From contig CAUJDS010000013.1 in the NCBI GenBank assembly GCA_963169695.1, positions 1 through 64,000 on the forward strand: a DNA stretch of 64,000 nt, in the 5' to 3' direction. The number at the start of each line of letters is the position of its first letter. Within the stretch, counting starts at the first letter, position 1. Made by a program: the position numbers and the translations under genes. The notes below the pieces were generated by a model. It worked only from the letters and a program-made list of their open reading frames with translations. It ran no database searches and was not told the origin of the DNA. Positions 49,611 through 58,089 of the stretch are shown in pieces. The DNA is from Bdellovibrionota bacterium. Its GTDB lineage: Bacteria > Bdellovibrionota > UBA1018 > CAUJDS01.

Positions 49611-51472
49611 GTTTTTCCTCCATGGAGTCTGGAGATGGCAAGCGTGACGTCGTCGTCAAAGGGTTTCGTTCCATTGTGTTTTTTGAACTCGGTCATCAAT
49701 CCGTCGATGACAGTCTCTGGAGAAAGATCAGCTGTCTTCTGAATCAGCTTTCTAAAGTGCTTTTTCCCAAACATCGTTCCTTCAGCATTGGTACCCTCTA
49801 TAATTCCATCGGTATAGAGTACCAAAAGATCACCCTCGTCGAAGGAAAGGCTCTTTTGCTCAAAGCCCACATAGTCCCGACTTTCACCGAGCCGTTGCCC
49901 TTGCGCGATGAGGCTAGAAGGTTCATAGCCATTGGCCCCTTTTTTGAATAGCCAAGGTGGATTGTGGCCGGCACTTGCATAATGAATCTGAGAGGATTCG
50001 AAGTCGATGAGTCCAACGAAAAAGGTCATCATGATGTTGCCTTGTGCAGCGTCATAGATGACTCGATTGGCGTAGGATAGCATGTCAGCGGGAGCCAAAA
50101 GAGCGTCAGGATTTTCTTCGGCAATTTTTTCAATGACACTAACGCAACTCCTTGCGGAGGCCGTAAGGAGAGCGCTTGGCAGACCGTGTCCTGTTGCATC
50201 CGCTATAAAAAGCGCAACATGGTTCTTTAGTGCAAAAAATCCCCACCAATCTCCACCGCATTCACTAGCAGACTCGTAGTGGCTCGCAATCGTGATTTTG
50301 TCGTTTTTGAATTCGCGCGTCGGAATGAGCGTTCTTTGTACGGTAGAAGCGATAGCGAGTTCGTTTTCGATTCGAACCGATTCTTTGCTTTGCTCAATCA
50401 GTTCCACAATCTTTCGAGACATCGTTCCGAAAGAACTGGATAAGGCGCCAATTTCGTCGGTGCTCTGAATCTTCAACTGAAGGTCAAAATGACCCTTTGC
50501 TACCTCGCGGGTTGCCTCGTAAAGATCATTGACCGGGCCTGTGATTTTTCGAGCAAACAGAATGGAAAAAATAATGGCTAAACCAATTGCCATTCCTGCA
50601 AAGAGCACAAATTTTTCTGTGAGAGCGTAAGTGGGCCTCATGGCTTTAACCCAGGGTGTGCTGACAATTCCAATCAATCCCGAATTCATCTTGAAATACG
50701 AGCCCAGTCTTTTCTCACCGTCGAGGTCGTATTCTTGGGATCCATTGGCGACCGAGCGATTCGTGGCAGCTTGAAACAAAGGGTGTTCTAAGAAGGTCTT
50801 ATTTTGGTAGAGTGTCTCGACGTCTGAAGAGTAGAGGGGCCAACCCAAGGGACTCACCAGCGCAAAGCGAGAGCTATGAATATTGCGGCCAAGGGTTTCG
50901 ACGCTGATCCAGGCTATCGACACATAGAGCCGACCTTTTGGATCTTGATACTTCAAATCCGAAAGCAAAATACCTATGCGTGCACCTGATTCCACTTTGG
51001 ACGCGTTAAAAAAAGCGAAGCCTTCCTTCTTAAGTCCTGGAAGTAGAAGCTTGGATGATGCTGGATCCGGCAAGAACTCATTGAGATTGCTGCTTCCTGC
51101 GTTACCTAGCAATTGCAGGGTGCCGTCCTGCAGTAAAAATCCGGTCGCTAGGAATTCGACGGTTCTTTGACGTTCTTTAATTGATTTTAGACGTGAACTT
51201 ACCTCCTGAAGCGTCAAATGGGCGCGCGGATCCACTTGTTTGAGGACTTGTTTGAGGACCTCTAGGCTGTTTTCGATGAGGGGAGAAACCTCGTTGGCCA
51301 GTAAAACAGCTTCTGTCGCTTGTGCTTGATAGGTATAAGCAAGCTTGTCCTCACGAAATAAGCTAATACCCGCTAAATTCAACACAGCAACCGCAGAAGC
51401 GAGCAATAAGACGATGCTCAAAAGTAACTTGGTCCTGAGAGAGACTCGAATTCGAAATTGATCTTGCTCCAC
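49607..51472 (-). CDS. membrane HAMP-SpoIIE (PP2C-type) serine phosphatase, RsbU-like
   Basis: A first membrane helix near residues 15-33 and a second near 280-300 bracket a ~245-residue periplasmic sensor. A HAMP domain follows ('ITGPVNDLYEATREVAKGHFD' in parts), then a short coil and a PP2C phosphatase from about 385. Metal-site Asp residues are in 'ECGGDWWGF', 'LFIADATGHGLPS' and 'KPFDDDVTLAI'. 'VLYTDGIIEGTN' is a further family block. Such enzymes dephosphorylate STAS-domain anti-anti-sigma factors. A STAS gene starts divergently next door. The FecR-domain gene overlaps its end. Confidence 0.9.
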   Translation of the reverse strand: MEQDQFRIRVSLRTKLLLSIVLLLASAVAVLNLAGISLFREDKLAYTYQAQATEAVLLANEVSPLIENSLEVLKQVLKQVDPRAHLTLQEVSSRLKSIKERQRTVEFLATGFLLQDGTLQLLGNAGSSNLNEFLPDPASSKLLLPGLKKEGFAFFNASKVESGARIGILLSDLKYQDPKGRLYVSIAWISVETLGRNIHSSRFALVSPLGWPLYSSDVETLYQNKTFLEHPLFQAATNRSVANGSQEYDLDGEKRLGSYFKMNSGLIGIVSTPWVKAMRPTYALTEKFVLFAGMAIGLAIIFSILFARKITGPVNDLYEATREVAKGHFDLQLKIQSTDEIGALSSSFGTMSRKIVELIEQSKESVRIENELAIASTVQRTLIPTREFKNDKITIASHYESASECGGDWWGFFALKNHVALFIADATGHGLPSALLTASARSCVSVIEKIAEENPDALLAPADMLSYANRVIYDAAQGNIMMTFFVGLIDFESSQIHYASAGHNPPWLFKKGANGYEPSSLIAQGQRLGESRDYVGFEQKSLSFDEGDLLVLYTDGIIEGTNAEGTMFGKKHFRKLIQKTADLSPETVIDGLMTEFKKHNGTKPFDDDVTLAISRLHGGKT

Positions 51473-51547
51473 CTGCCTATTTTCACTAAAATTTGGAGTG
51501 ACGACAAGATTTTAGATGGTCAGTCCAATAAAGGTGGGGTTCTTGCA

Positions 51548-52018
51548 GTGTTAAATGTAGTCAAAGAACAGTCCGGAGCTGGACTAGTGGTCCGAATGAG
51601 TGGCTCGATCGAAGAAAGTGTTGATTTTGATCAGTTAATTGGCGCAGCGCAGGGGAATTTGATCATTCATACCAAAGGTGTGAACCGAATCAACTCCGTT
51701 GGGGTGAAAGCCTGGATTCGATATTTTCAGACAGCCGTATCCAAGGGCGCCAAGTTGAAGTTTGTTGAATGCTCAACAGCAATTGTGGAGCAGATCAATC
51801 TCATCTCCAATTTTACCTGTGGCGGTGAAGTGGAGTCGATCTATGTTCCATTTACGTGTGAAGACGACAATAGCGAGCTGGTCGGACTATTCAAGGTGAG
51901 CGACATCGTAAAGATGGGTTTTCAGATCCCACCGATGAAGAATCCTAAGACAGGTGGAAAAGCGGTCTTTGACGATATACCCGAGGAGTATTTTGGCTTT
52001 CTCATGTCCAAGAAGTGA
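51548..52018 (+). CDS. STAS-like anti-anti-sigma-type protein
   Basis: From the chosen GTG (GGTGGGG seven bases upstream) the product is 156 residues. Residues about 15-100 have the STAS pattern: 'LVVRMSGSIEESVDF', 'NLIIHTKGVNRINSVGVKAWIRYF' in parts and 'KLKFVECSTAIVEQINLI'. The Ser in 'INSVGVK' matches the phosphorylated Ser of SpoIIAA/RsbV. A C-terminal extension of ~50 residues follows. The longer TTG frame would overlap the divergent phosphatase gene and is less likely. Paired with the HATPase gene 12 bases downstream. Confidence 0.78.
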   Translation: MLNVVKEQSGAGLVVRMSGSIEESVDFDQLIGAAQGNLIIHTKGVNRINSVGVKAWIRYFQTAVSKGAKLKFVECSTAIVEQINLISNFTCGGEVESIYVPFTCEDDNSELVGLFKVSDIVKMGFQIPPMKNPKTGGKAVFDDIPEEYFGFLMSKK

Positions 52019-52030
52019 TATCCTCAATTT

Positions 52031-52996
52031 GTGCTACTGCTAATTTCAGAACATCCGGATGATCGCCTTTTTGTCCATACCATTGGTGAGGAACTGGGTC
52101 TCCCTGTTCATTCAGTAGCCCAATTTGATGCGGGAGCCAAATGGTTGATGACTCAAGAGGCTACCGCCATATTTATCAATGTATCGAGTGAAGCTAGTTT
52201 TCGAAAGCTAGAGTCAGCTCTGGAAGCTACGGTTGGCCTTTTTTCGGATAAAGCCAATCCCAATCGAATGCACTTCCTTAGCAGTTTGGATCTATCCGAA
52301 TCAGGCCATCTCTTGATGAGCCCGCTCTTCGGCAGCTTTGTTTCGACCAACTATGGTGATCCAGTAATTTCAGGTAAACGCTATAGCTACATACTACGTG
52401 GCAGCTTAGATGAACGTATATTTGGTCCTAAGAAGCTTTTCTCCTCCGCAGCAAAAACACAGCAAGTCGCGTTCGCGAGCACGAGTCAAAAGCAATCCGG
52501 CGTAGAAGGAGTGCGCAATTTTCTTCTACACGCGAAGTTCAAAAGCCGCATGGCTACCATTATTTCCAATGCGGTGGACGAATTGGTGATGAACGCCATG
52601 TTTGATGCTCCAGTGGATCCTCTTGGAAAGCAGATCTACTTAACTACCTCGCGCAATACCGTGTTGACGCTTAAGGATCGCTCAGTAGTAGAAATGAGTG
52701 TCGCCTACGATGGGGACTATGTCGGTATATCGGCGGTGGATCAATGGGGTAGTCTCGACAAGCAAAAACTGTTTGAGCACCTTTCGCGCCGGTACGCAAA
52801 GGAAGAGTATCGAGTAAAGTCTACTAGTGCGGGAGCCGGGATTGGGTTGGCGACGGTGTTTCGGACGGGTGGGAGTTTTCTTTTTGCTTGCGAAAAAGGC
52901 GTTCGCACGGAGGTTACTACCTTCTTTCGTAAGACGGATAACTTTAGAGAATTTAAGGATCAGTTTCGATTCATCGCGACTCAGTTTTACTTTTGA
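52031..52996 (+). CDS. RsbW-like HATPase with degenerate receiver-like N-terminus
   Basis: The C-terminal part (about residues 165-300) is a GHKL-type ATPase: N-box 'IISNAVDELVMNAMFDA', D-box region 'ISAVDQWGSL' and G-box 'SAGAGIGLATVFRTG'. This fits an anti-sigma kinase of the RsbW type or a histidine kinase core. The N-terminal ~115 residues look like a response-regulator receiver ('LLLISEHPDDRLFVHTIGEEL' in parts), but the phospho-acceptor position reads 'AIFINVS', Asn for Asp. So it may be a signal-blind receiver fused to the kinase. The GTG start has no clear ribosome binding site. Confidence 0.73.
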   Translation: MLLLISEHPDDRLFVHTIGEELGLPVHSVAQFDAGAKWLMTQEATAIFINVSSEASFRKLESALEATVGLFSDKANPNRMHFLSSLDLSESGHLLMSPLFGSFVSTNYGDPVISGKRYSYILRGSLDERIFGPKKLFSSAAKTQQVAFASTSQKQSGVEGVRNFLLHAKFKSRMATIISNAVDELVMNAMFDAPVDPLGKQIYLTTSRNTVLTLKDRSVVEMSVAYDGDYVGISAVDQWGSLDKQKLFEHLSRRYAKEEYRVKSTSAGAGIGLATVFRTGGSFLFACEKGVRTEVTTFFRKTDNFREFKDQFRFIATQFYF

Positions 52997-53011
52997 AGTA
53001 AGGATGGCTTC

Positions 53012-53635
53012 ATGTCGCAATCTCTCTTGGTCCTCGCATCTGGCTCTCCTCGACGCAGAGAACTGATAGCAACTTTAGGTATTCCTTTTCGGATTCAGGT
53101 CCCTGATGTTGATGAAGCCGTCTTGCCAAGTGAACATCCCCAAACCATGGTCGAGCGGCTAGCCCTTGATAAGGCCGCAGCGGCGACAAAAGCCTTTCAG
53201 TCGCTTCATCCCAAAGAGCGATTTGTCACATTGGCCGCAGATACTACGGTTTACTTACCAGCGATCAAGAAAATCCTGGGCAAGCCCAGTTCACAAGCGG
53301 AAGCCGAGCAAATGGTTGCTGAGCTTTCTGGAAAGTTCCATGAAGTCTATACAGGATTTGCATGGATGAGCTCTTGGACTCATGAAGAACCCAAAGTACG
53401 CACCGTACGAACACAAGTATGGATTCGCGCGCTCAGTCCCGAAGAGATTCAATCCTATGTCAGAACGGGAGAGCCTATGGACAAGGCCGGTGCCTATGCT
53501 GCTCAAGGGCTTGGAATGGGTCTGGTAGAAAAAATAGAAGGTAGTTATACCAACGTCGTAGGATTGCCGCTGGCCGAGGTATCGGAGGTTTTGCGCGATG
53601 AGTTTGGATATCGCATCACGTTTTCAGAAAATTGA
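53012..53635 (+). CDS. maf: Maf-like nucleoside triphosphate pyrophosphatase
   Basis: Maf proteins hydrolyse non-canonical or excess NTPs to NMPs and can block septum formation when overproduced. The sequence starts 'SLLVLASGSPRRRELI', with the phosphate-binding motif, and has 'PDVDEAV' near residue 31, 'VTLAADTTVYL' near 71, 'LGKPSSQAEAEQMV' near 88 and 'EGSYTNVVGLPLAEV' near 176. The length of 207 is normal. Its 3' end overlaps yggS by 38 bases. Confidence 0.92.
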   Translation: MSQSLLVLASGSPRRRELIATLGIPFRIQVPDVDEAVLPSEHPQTMVERLALDKAAAATKAFQSLHPKERFVTLAADTTVYLPAIKKILGKPSSQAEAEQMVAELSGKFHEVYTGFAWMSSWTHEEPKVRTVRTQVWIRALSPEEIQSYVRTGEPMDKAGAYAAQGLGMGLVEKIEGSYTNVVGLPLAEVSEVLRDEFGYRITFSEN

Positions 53636-54287
53636 ACTCGCGCTTAATGAAGCTGAGAGGGTTCACCTTTTTAGGGCGAGTTTGGTGGCAGTCACTAAGT
53701 TACAGCCTGTGGAAAAAATAGTAGAACTTTATCACCTGGGTCAGAGGGACTTTGGTGAGAATTATGTGCAGGAGTTTCTTGAAAAAGAGCAACAGCTTCA
53801 AGATTACGACTGCAAGGATATTCGGTGGCATTTCATTGGTCACTTACAAACCAATAAAGTGAAGCAATTAGTTGGGAAGATTTCCTGCCTCCATACTTTG
53901 GAGACTACTAAGCAAGCCAAGGAAATTCAAAAATACTGGTCAAGCTGTTCTTCACCTTTGGATTGCTTTATCCAAGTGAACATTGATGAGGAAGCAACCA
54001 AGTCCGGAATCGCATTATCTGAAATTGAAACTTTCTGGGAAGAGGCTCGAGCTTTCTCGGCACTGAAGATTCGGGGACTTATGTGCATTCCTCACCCTGA
54101 CAAGGCAGAAGCCTCGTTTTCAAAATTGGCTCAAACTTCCAAGGTCCTTCAAGCTCGCTTTGGAGCAGTCGAGCTATCCATGGGTATGAGTGACGACTAC
54201 CTTAGTGCTCTACGATGGGGCTCCAATTTTATTCGATTGGGAACGAGCCTTTTCGGCCCTCGTGAGCCTTCGCATCGCCCAGCCTAG
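53598..54287 (+). CDS. yggS: YggS/PROSC-family PLP homeostasis protein
   Basis: This family binds pyridoxal phosphate and keeps its level and related amino-acid pools in balance. The PLP Lys is in 'LVAVTKLQPVEKI' near residue 34. 'RDFGENYVQEF' near 52, 'IRWHFIGHLQTNKVKQL' near 77, 'MGMSDDYLSAL' near 197 and 'FIRLGTSLFGPR' near 213 are family blocks. The 229-residue length is normal. It overlaps maf by 38 bases. Its last 78 bases also overlap the end of the convergent SDR gene. Confidence 0.92.
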   Translation: MSLDIASRFQKIELALNEAERVHLFRASLVAVTKLQPVEKIVELYHLGQRDFGENYVQEFLEKEQQLQDYDCKDIRWHFIGHLQTNKVKQLVGKISCLHTLETTKQAKEIQKYWSSCSSPLDCFIQVNIDEEATKSGIALSEIETFWEEARAFSALKIRGLMCIPHPDKAEASFSKLAQTSKVLQARFGAVELSMGMSDDYLSALRWGSNFIRLGTSLFGPREPSHRPA

Positions 54288-55109
54288 TACCCGCACCAGC
54301 ACATTCGTTGGGAGCATTTTTCTTAGAAAGCACAGAAGCGCAGCATCCCTCCCTATTACCGTGCGAAAGGGGATCCTCCTCTGGTGGCAAAGCTTAACGA
54401 GCAAGTCTACTACCCGACTCGGATCAGGCAAAGTGAACTGATGACGGCGTTTCATTACAGCATCCATCGCCCTTTTTTCATCGCCATAGACAGCATCCTC
54501 CGAGCCAAGGTGTGCTGCCTGGCGAACGCTACTCGTAAAAGAAGTATGAAAGCCGCCGGGTTCGATGAGGCCTACCTGGATTCCTTGGGGGTGCAGTTCA
54601 TAAAGGAGGGCTTCACTTATGCCCTCCAGAGCAAATTTACTTGCGCTATAGATTCCATAGAAAGGAAAGGAGAGGAGTCCGGCGATACTGCTTACATTCA
54701 GGATTCTGCCTTTGGTCTTTCTCAAAGCAGGCAACGTCAGTTGAGTGAAGAGCACTGTTCCAAAGAAATTGACCTCCATTTGATTTCTGAGGTCCTCCTC
54801 CGAGAGCCGTTCAATGGGTCCCAATATCCCGAATCCTGCGTTATTGATCAGAACGTCAAGTGAGCCACCCCACTGGCTAGCAATAAACGCCATCGCAGGC
54901 CGAAAGCTCTCAGGTTGAACCAATTCGACATCAAAGAGGGTCAGTCGCCCAGTTGCCAGGGCGGGCTGAAGCTCGGGAATAGACCGGGCGCGGGTCAGGC
55001 CTCCTCGCAGCGTTCCAAGAACCTCATGCCCCATCTCGACTAAACGAACACAAGATAAAAGCCCGAACCCACTTGATACGCCCGTTATAAGAATTTTTTT
55101 TCTCTTCAT
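54210..55109 (-). CDS. short-chain dehydrogenase/reductase
   Basis: The Rossmann motif 'ILITGVSSGFG' is at residues 6-16, 'DVLINNAGFGIL' near 85, the Ser region 'ILNVSSIAGLLS' near 137 and the catalytic Tyr-Lys in 'YGIYSASKFALEG' near 150. This is a classical SDR with ~45 extra C-terminal residues, Arg/Leu-rich, ending in an unusual basic tail. Substrate is unknown. The end overlaps yggS by 78 bases, longer than other convergent overlaps in this window. The start is 52 bases from the divergent PilZ gene. Confidence 0.88.
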   Translation of the reverse strand: MKRKKILITGVSSGFGLLSCVRLVEMGHEVLGTLRGGLTRARSIPELQPALATGRLTLFDVELVQPESFRPAMAFIASQWGGSLDVLINNAGFGILGPIERLSEEDLRNQMEVNFFGTVLFTQLTLPALRKTKGRILNVSSIAGLLSFPFYGIYSASKFALEGISEALLYELHPQGIQVGLIEPGGFHTSFTSSVRQAAHLGSEDAVYGDEKRAMDAVMKRRHQFTLPDPSRVVDLLVKLCHQRRIPFRTVIGRDAALLCFLRKMLPTNVLVRVLGWAMRRLTRAEKARSQSNKIGAPS

Positions 55110-55161
55110 TGGGTTTAACCTCGAATTAAGTTATATTTCTTTGTGGCTGGAGGAGAGCATA

Positions 55162-55896
55162 GTGAAGAATTTTCGTTCTGGCTTCCTAAAAACTACCGCA
55201 GTTTTGATGGGAAGTTTTCCGATCAGTTACCTTTTGTTCTCAGGACTTTGGTTCAATGTTCCATTGAGGAACTATCCGGCGCTTCTGACATCGCCTTGGT
55301 TCTACATGGCTTCCTTTTGGTCGGTCCTGGCGGGCTATGGCCTTTGGGAAATGCGTCGCTGGGCCTGGTATATTTTCCTCGTAGCCCATGCAGCGCTTTT
55401 TTATCAAAATGCCTTGGTCGTCATTCATTACTCAGCGGCGCAATACCAAGCAGCAGCTTTTTTTCTGGCTGCGTTCCTACAGCTAGCAATTGTTTTCAAA
55501 ATCACTCGCGAAGTCCGAGTCCCTTATTTTCTTCCTAAGATTCGATGGTGGGCTTCTTCTTTTCAGGAGAATCCAACCCTCGAGACGTCGATTCGAAGAA
55601 AAGATGGCACCGAAGCCATCGGAGAAATTCTGGACGTTTCGGTTTTTGGATGCTTTGTCAAAATTCAAAATACTTTTGACGACAATGAGTCGGTGACGCT
55701 TCGGTTCTCCGTGAAGGGCGAAGAGTTTGAATGCCAGGGTTGCGTGGTTTGGAGAACAGAGCCGGCGGTTACTCATCCAAAGGGAATTGGAATCAAATTC
55801 GAGAAAATGAATCGTCGAATGCGAAAAAATCTACGTTCGGTCATTCATGGTTATAAAAAGGAAGCCAACCAAGCTTACTTCGAGTCTCTCACGTGA
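55162..55896 (+). CDS. membrane protein with C-terminal PilZ domain
   Basis: The GTG start has GGAGGAG six bases upstream. Four membrane helices occupy residues ~8-115, including 'TTAVLMGSFPISYLLFSGLWF' in part and 'AAFFLAAFLQLAIVFKIT'. A PilZ domain begins near residue 140: 'ETSIRRKDGTEAIGEILDVSVFGCFV' in parts, with 'DVSVFGCF' for the DxSxxG motif and RRK as a partial RxxxR. It ends 'HPKGIGIKFEKMNRRMRKNL'. It probably senses cyclic di-GMP at the membrane. It is a paralogue in layout of the PilZ gene near 33.5 kb, and it overlaps tadA by four bases. Confidence 0.78.
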   Translation: MKNFRSGFLKTTAVLMGSFPISYLLFSGLWFNVPLRNYPALLTSPWFYMASFWSVLAGYGLWEMRRWAWYIFLVAHAALFYQNALVVIHYSAAQYQAAAFFLAAFLQLAIVFKITREVRVPYFLPKIRWWASSFQENPTLETSIRRKDGTEAIGEILDVSVFGCFVKIQNTFDDNESVTLRFSVKGEEFECQGCVVWRTEPAVTHPKGIGIKFEKMNRRMRKNLRSVIHGYKKEANQAYFESLT

Positions 55897-56354
55897 CACC
55901 AGATCAGGTGGCAGTGTGGATGGAAAAGGCCTATCGCCTTGCCGAAGAAGCAGGTGTTCGAGGCGAAGTTCCTATTGGAGCACTGATTATTCGAGACGAT
56001 GCTTTGATCTCCGGAGCATCCAATACCAAAGAAGCCGACAAGGATCCTACCTCCCATGCCGAACTTCTTGCGATTCGAGCAGCGTGTCAGACTCTTGGCA
56101 ATTGGAGGTTGACCGGTGCGATTTTGATTACAACCTTAGAACCTTGTCCGATGTGTTTGGCGGCAGCACAGCAAGCAAGGGTAAAAGCCGTGTACTATGG
56201 CGCGACCGATCTCAAGGGGGGAGCACTTTCCTTGAATTATACGCTGCACGACAATCCTAAGCTCAATCACCAGTTTGAGGTTCACTCTTTTCCGTTCGAA
56301 CCCGCAAAAAAAATTCTTACCGATTTTTTCCGCGCTCGAAGAAACGAACAGTAG
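55893..56354 (+). CDS. tadA: tRNA-specific adenosine deaminase TadA
   Basis: TadA converts A34 to inosine in tRNA-Arg(ACG). The zinc and catalytic motifs are 'TSHAELLAIRAA' near residue 53, with the catalytic Glu, and 'LEPCPMCLAAAQQARV' near 82, with two Cys. 'YGATDLKGGALSLNY' near 102 is the family sequence that distinguishes TadA from cytidine deaminases. Length 153 is normal. The GTG start overlaps the PilZ stop. The neighbouring genes share no evident pathway. Confidence 0.93.
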   Translation: MTPDQVAVWMEKAYRLAEEAGVRGEVPIGALIIRDDALISGASNTKEADKDPTSHAELLAIRAACQTLGNWRLTGAILITTLEPCPMCLAAAQQARVKAVYYGATDLKGGALSLNYTLHDNPKLNHQFEVHSFPFEPAKKILTDFFRARRNEQ

Positions 56355-56363
56355 AATAAACGC

Positions 56364-57593
56364 ATGCGCCGAAAAACTGCTTCATTCGGGATCCTTTTTT
56401 CTCCAAGAATGGGAATTCAACTATTCTATGGATTTCTTTCTGGCCTGCCTCTCTTATTGACCGGCTCTACTTTGCAGGCCTGGATGGTGGAGTCCCAAGT
56501 ATCGCTTAGTGCGATTGGTGCGTTTTCTCTCGTGGGATTGCCGTACTCTCTTAAGATTGCATGGTCACCTTTTTTGGATCGCTTCACCTTAGGAAAAATG
56601 GGTCGACGCCGAGGATGGTTATTTTTGACTCGTTTGAGTTTGGCCGGAGCGCTGTTGGTGATGAGCCTCTGTGATCCAGGCGCCCATCTTACCTGGGTTG
56701 TAGGCGTCGCAGTCTTGATTACTTTTTTGAGTGCGAGCCAGGATATCGTTGCGGATGCCTTTCGTCGCGAAATAATGGCCGACGAAGAAATCGGATTGGC
56801 CACAGCTTACTTTATCAATGGCTATCGCCTTGGACTTCTATTTGCTGGGGCATTTGCGCTCTACCTCTCCAGTGTTTTGACGTGGGTTCGGGTCTACCAA
56901 CTGATGGCAGTGGTCATGGTGGCCGGGGCATTGTTGGGCCTAATGATACGAGACAGCGCAACGGCTCAAACGCATCCTAAGTCCTTGCGTGAAGCTATTG
57001 TTGAGCCCCTCTTGGAATATTTTAGAAGGGATCACGCTTGGAAGATTCTTGCGTTCATCCTGCTTTACAAAGCTGGCGATGCCATGGCGTCGAATCTCTT
57101 CACGCCTTTCTTTTTGCAAATGGGAATTACGAAAGTTGAAATTGCCACTATTGCTAAGACCTTTGGACTTGCTGCGACCCTGGTTGGTGGGATGGTAGGT
57201 GGAATCCTGATTCTGAATTTAGGAATATTGAGAAGCCTATGGATTTTTGGAATCCTCCAGGCTCTCTCAACGGCCTGCTTTTCGTGGTGGGCATGGACCG
57301 GTGCCACTTATGCTTCTTTTGCCTATGTGATTGCTTTTGAGAACCTTACATCAGGAATGGGGTCGGCTTCCTATGGCGCCTTTATGGCCACTCTGACGAA
57401 TCGAAAATTTACGGCAACTCAGTATGCACTTTTCTCCAGTCTGATGGGTATTCCTCGCGTGATCTTGGCTTCACCAACCGGAAAGATGGCTGAGGTTCTG
57501 GGTTGGCCCGGATTCTTTATTTTTTGCGCAGTCGCCGCGGTACCCGGACTTTTGCTATTGCGAGGATCGTGGGCCAGAGAAAAACCACGGTAG
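56364..57593 (+). CDS. ampG: AmpG-like muropeptide permease (MFS)
   Basis: AmpG imports GlcNAc-anhydroMurNAc muropeptides for recycling. The 409-residue protein has twelve probable membrane helices. 'FYGFLSGLPLLLTGSTLQAWM' in parts, 'LVGLPYSLKIAWSPFLDRF', 'MGRRRGWLFLTRL' and 'FLSASQDIVADAFRREIM' match AmpG rather than other MFS groups. It complements amgK and murU found elsewhere in the window. Substrate assignment is by family. A small hairpin after the stop may end the transcript. Confidence 0.88.
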   Translation: MRRKTASFGILFSPRMGIQLFYGFLSGLPLLLTGSTLQAWMVESQVSLSAIGAFSLVGLPYSLKIAWSPFLDRFTLGKMGRRRGWLFLTRLSLAGALLVMSLCDPGAHLTWVVGVAVLITFLSASQDIVADAFRREIMADEEIGLATAYFINGYRLGLLFAGAFALYLSSVLTWVRVYQLMAVVMVAGALLGLMIRDSATAQTHPKSLREAIVEPLLEYFRRDHAWKILAFILLYKAGDAMASNLFTPFFLQMGITKVEIATIAKTFGLAATLVGGMVGGILILNLGILRSLWIFGILQALSTACFSWWAWTGATYASFAYVIAFENLTSGMGSASYGAFMATLTNRKFTATQYALFSSLMGIPRVILASPTGKMAEVLGWPGFFIFCAVAAVPGLLLLRGSWAREKPR

Positions 57594-57601
57594 GGACACC
57601 T

Positions 57602-57616
57602 AGGCAGCTTCTGCCT
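57602..57616 (+). terminator. weak hairpin after ampG
   Basis: AGGCAG and CTGCCT pair around a three-base CTT loop, followed by TCTTAAG. The stem is short and the T-run weak, so it may only partly end transcription before the RDD gene 39 bases on. Confidence 0.3.
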
Positions 57617-57654
57617 TCTTAAGCGTCTGGAGTATTGGTCCGATAAGTCAGTCG

Positions 57655-58089
57655 ATGGAATCAAAGACTCCGAACGACAAGAAACCCGTATTTATTGGCC
57701 GACGGCTGAGTGCCGTCGCGCTGGATTTTTTCTATTCTTATGTCTTCCAGGCATTGGGAGGCTGGCTGCTCAGTCATGGCGTGTTTGCCTCGTTTTTGGC
57801 AGGCGCAGCGTTTTCTGGCACTTTGTATTGGATCATTAATTGGGTGTATTTCTTGGGTATGACGGGAGCCACCTTGGGCAAACATACGCTCGGGCTTCGC
57901 GTTGTCCAAAATAATGGACGGCCGCTTGATGTCTTAGTTGCTATGAAGCGAAGCTTGGCTTGGGTCTTTTCTCTGATACCATTGGGTTTGGGATTTCTAC
58001 CGGTATTTTTTTCCAGCGATCGCAAAACTTTTCATGATTGGATAGCGGGCACGCTGGTGGAACGTCAAAAAGGCGGCTTGCCAGGGTGA
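57655..58089 (+). CDS. RDD-family membrane protein
   Basis: This 144-residue protein has the RDD layout. An Arg/Asp-bearing first helix region 'RRLSAVALDFFYSYVFQALGG' in parts is followed by a second helix ('FLAGAAFSGTLYWIINWVYF'), then 'GATLGKHTLGLRVVQNNGRPL', the conserved RDD block, and 'DVLVAMKRSLAWVFSLIPLG'. The end 'RKTFHDWIAGTLVER' is typical. Function is unknown; some members exchange sodium and protons. The 3' end overlaps the convergent gene by 25 bases. Confidence 0.83.
   Translation: MESKTPNDKKPVFIGRRLSAVALDFFYSYVFQALGGWLLSHGVFASFLAGAAFSGTLYWIINWVYFLGMTGATLGKHTLGLRVVQNNGRPLDVLVAMKRSLAWVFSLIPLGLGFLPVFFSSDRKTFHDWIAGTLVERQKGGLPG

Noticed and set aside
51458-51547. Longer TTG-started STAS protein
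   Set aside because: It would overlap the divergent phosphatase start, and the extra 30 residues do not match a STAS fold.
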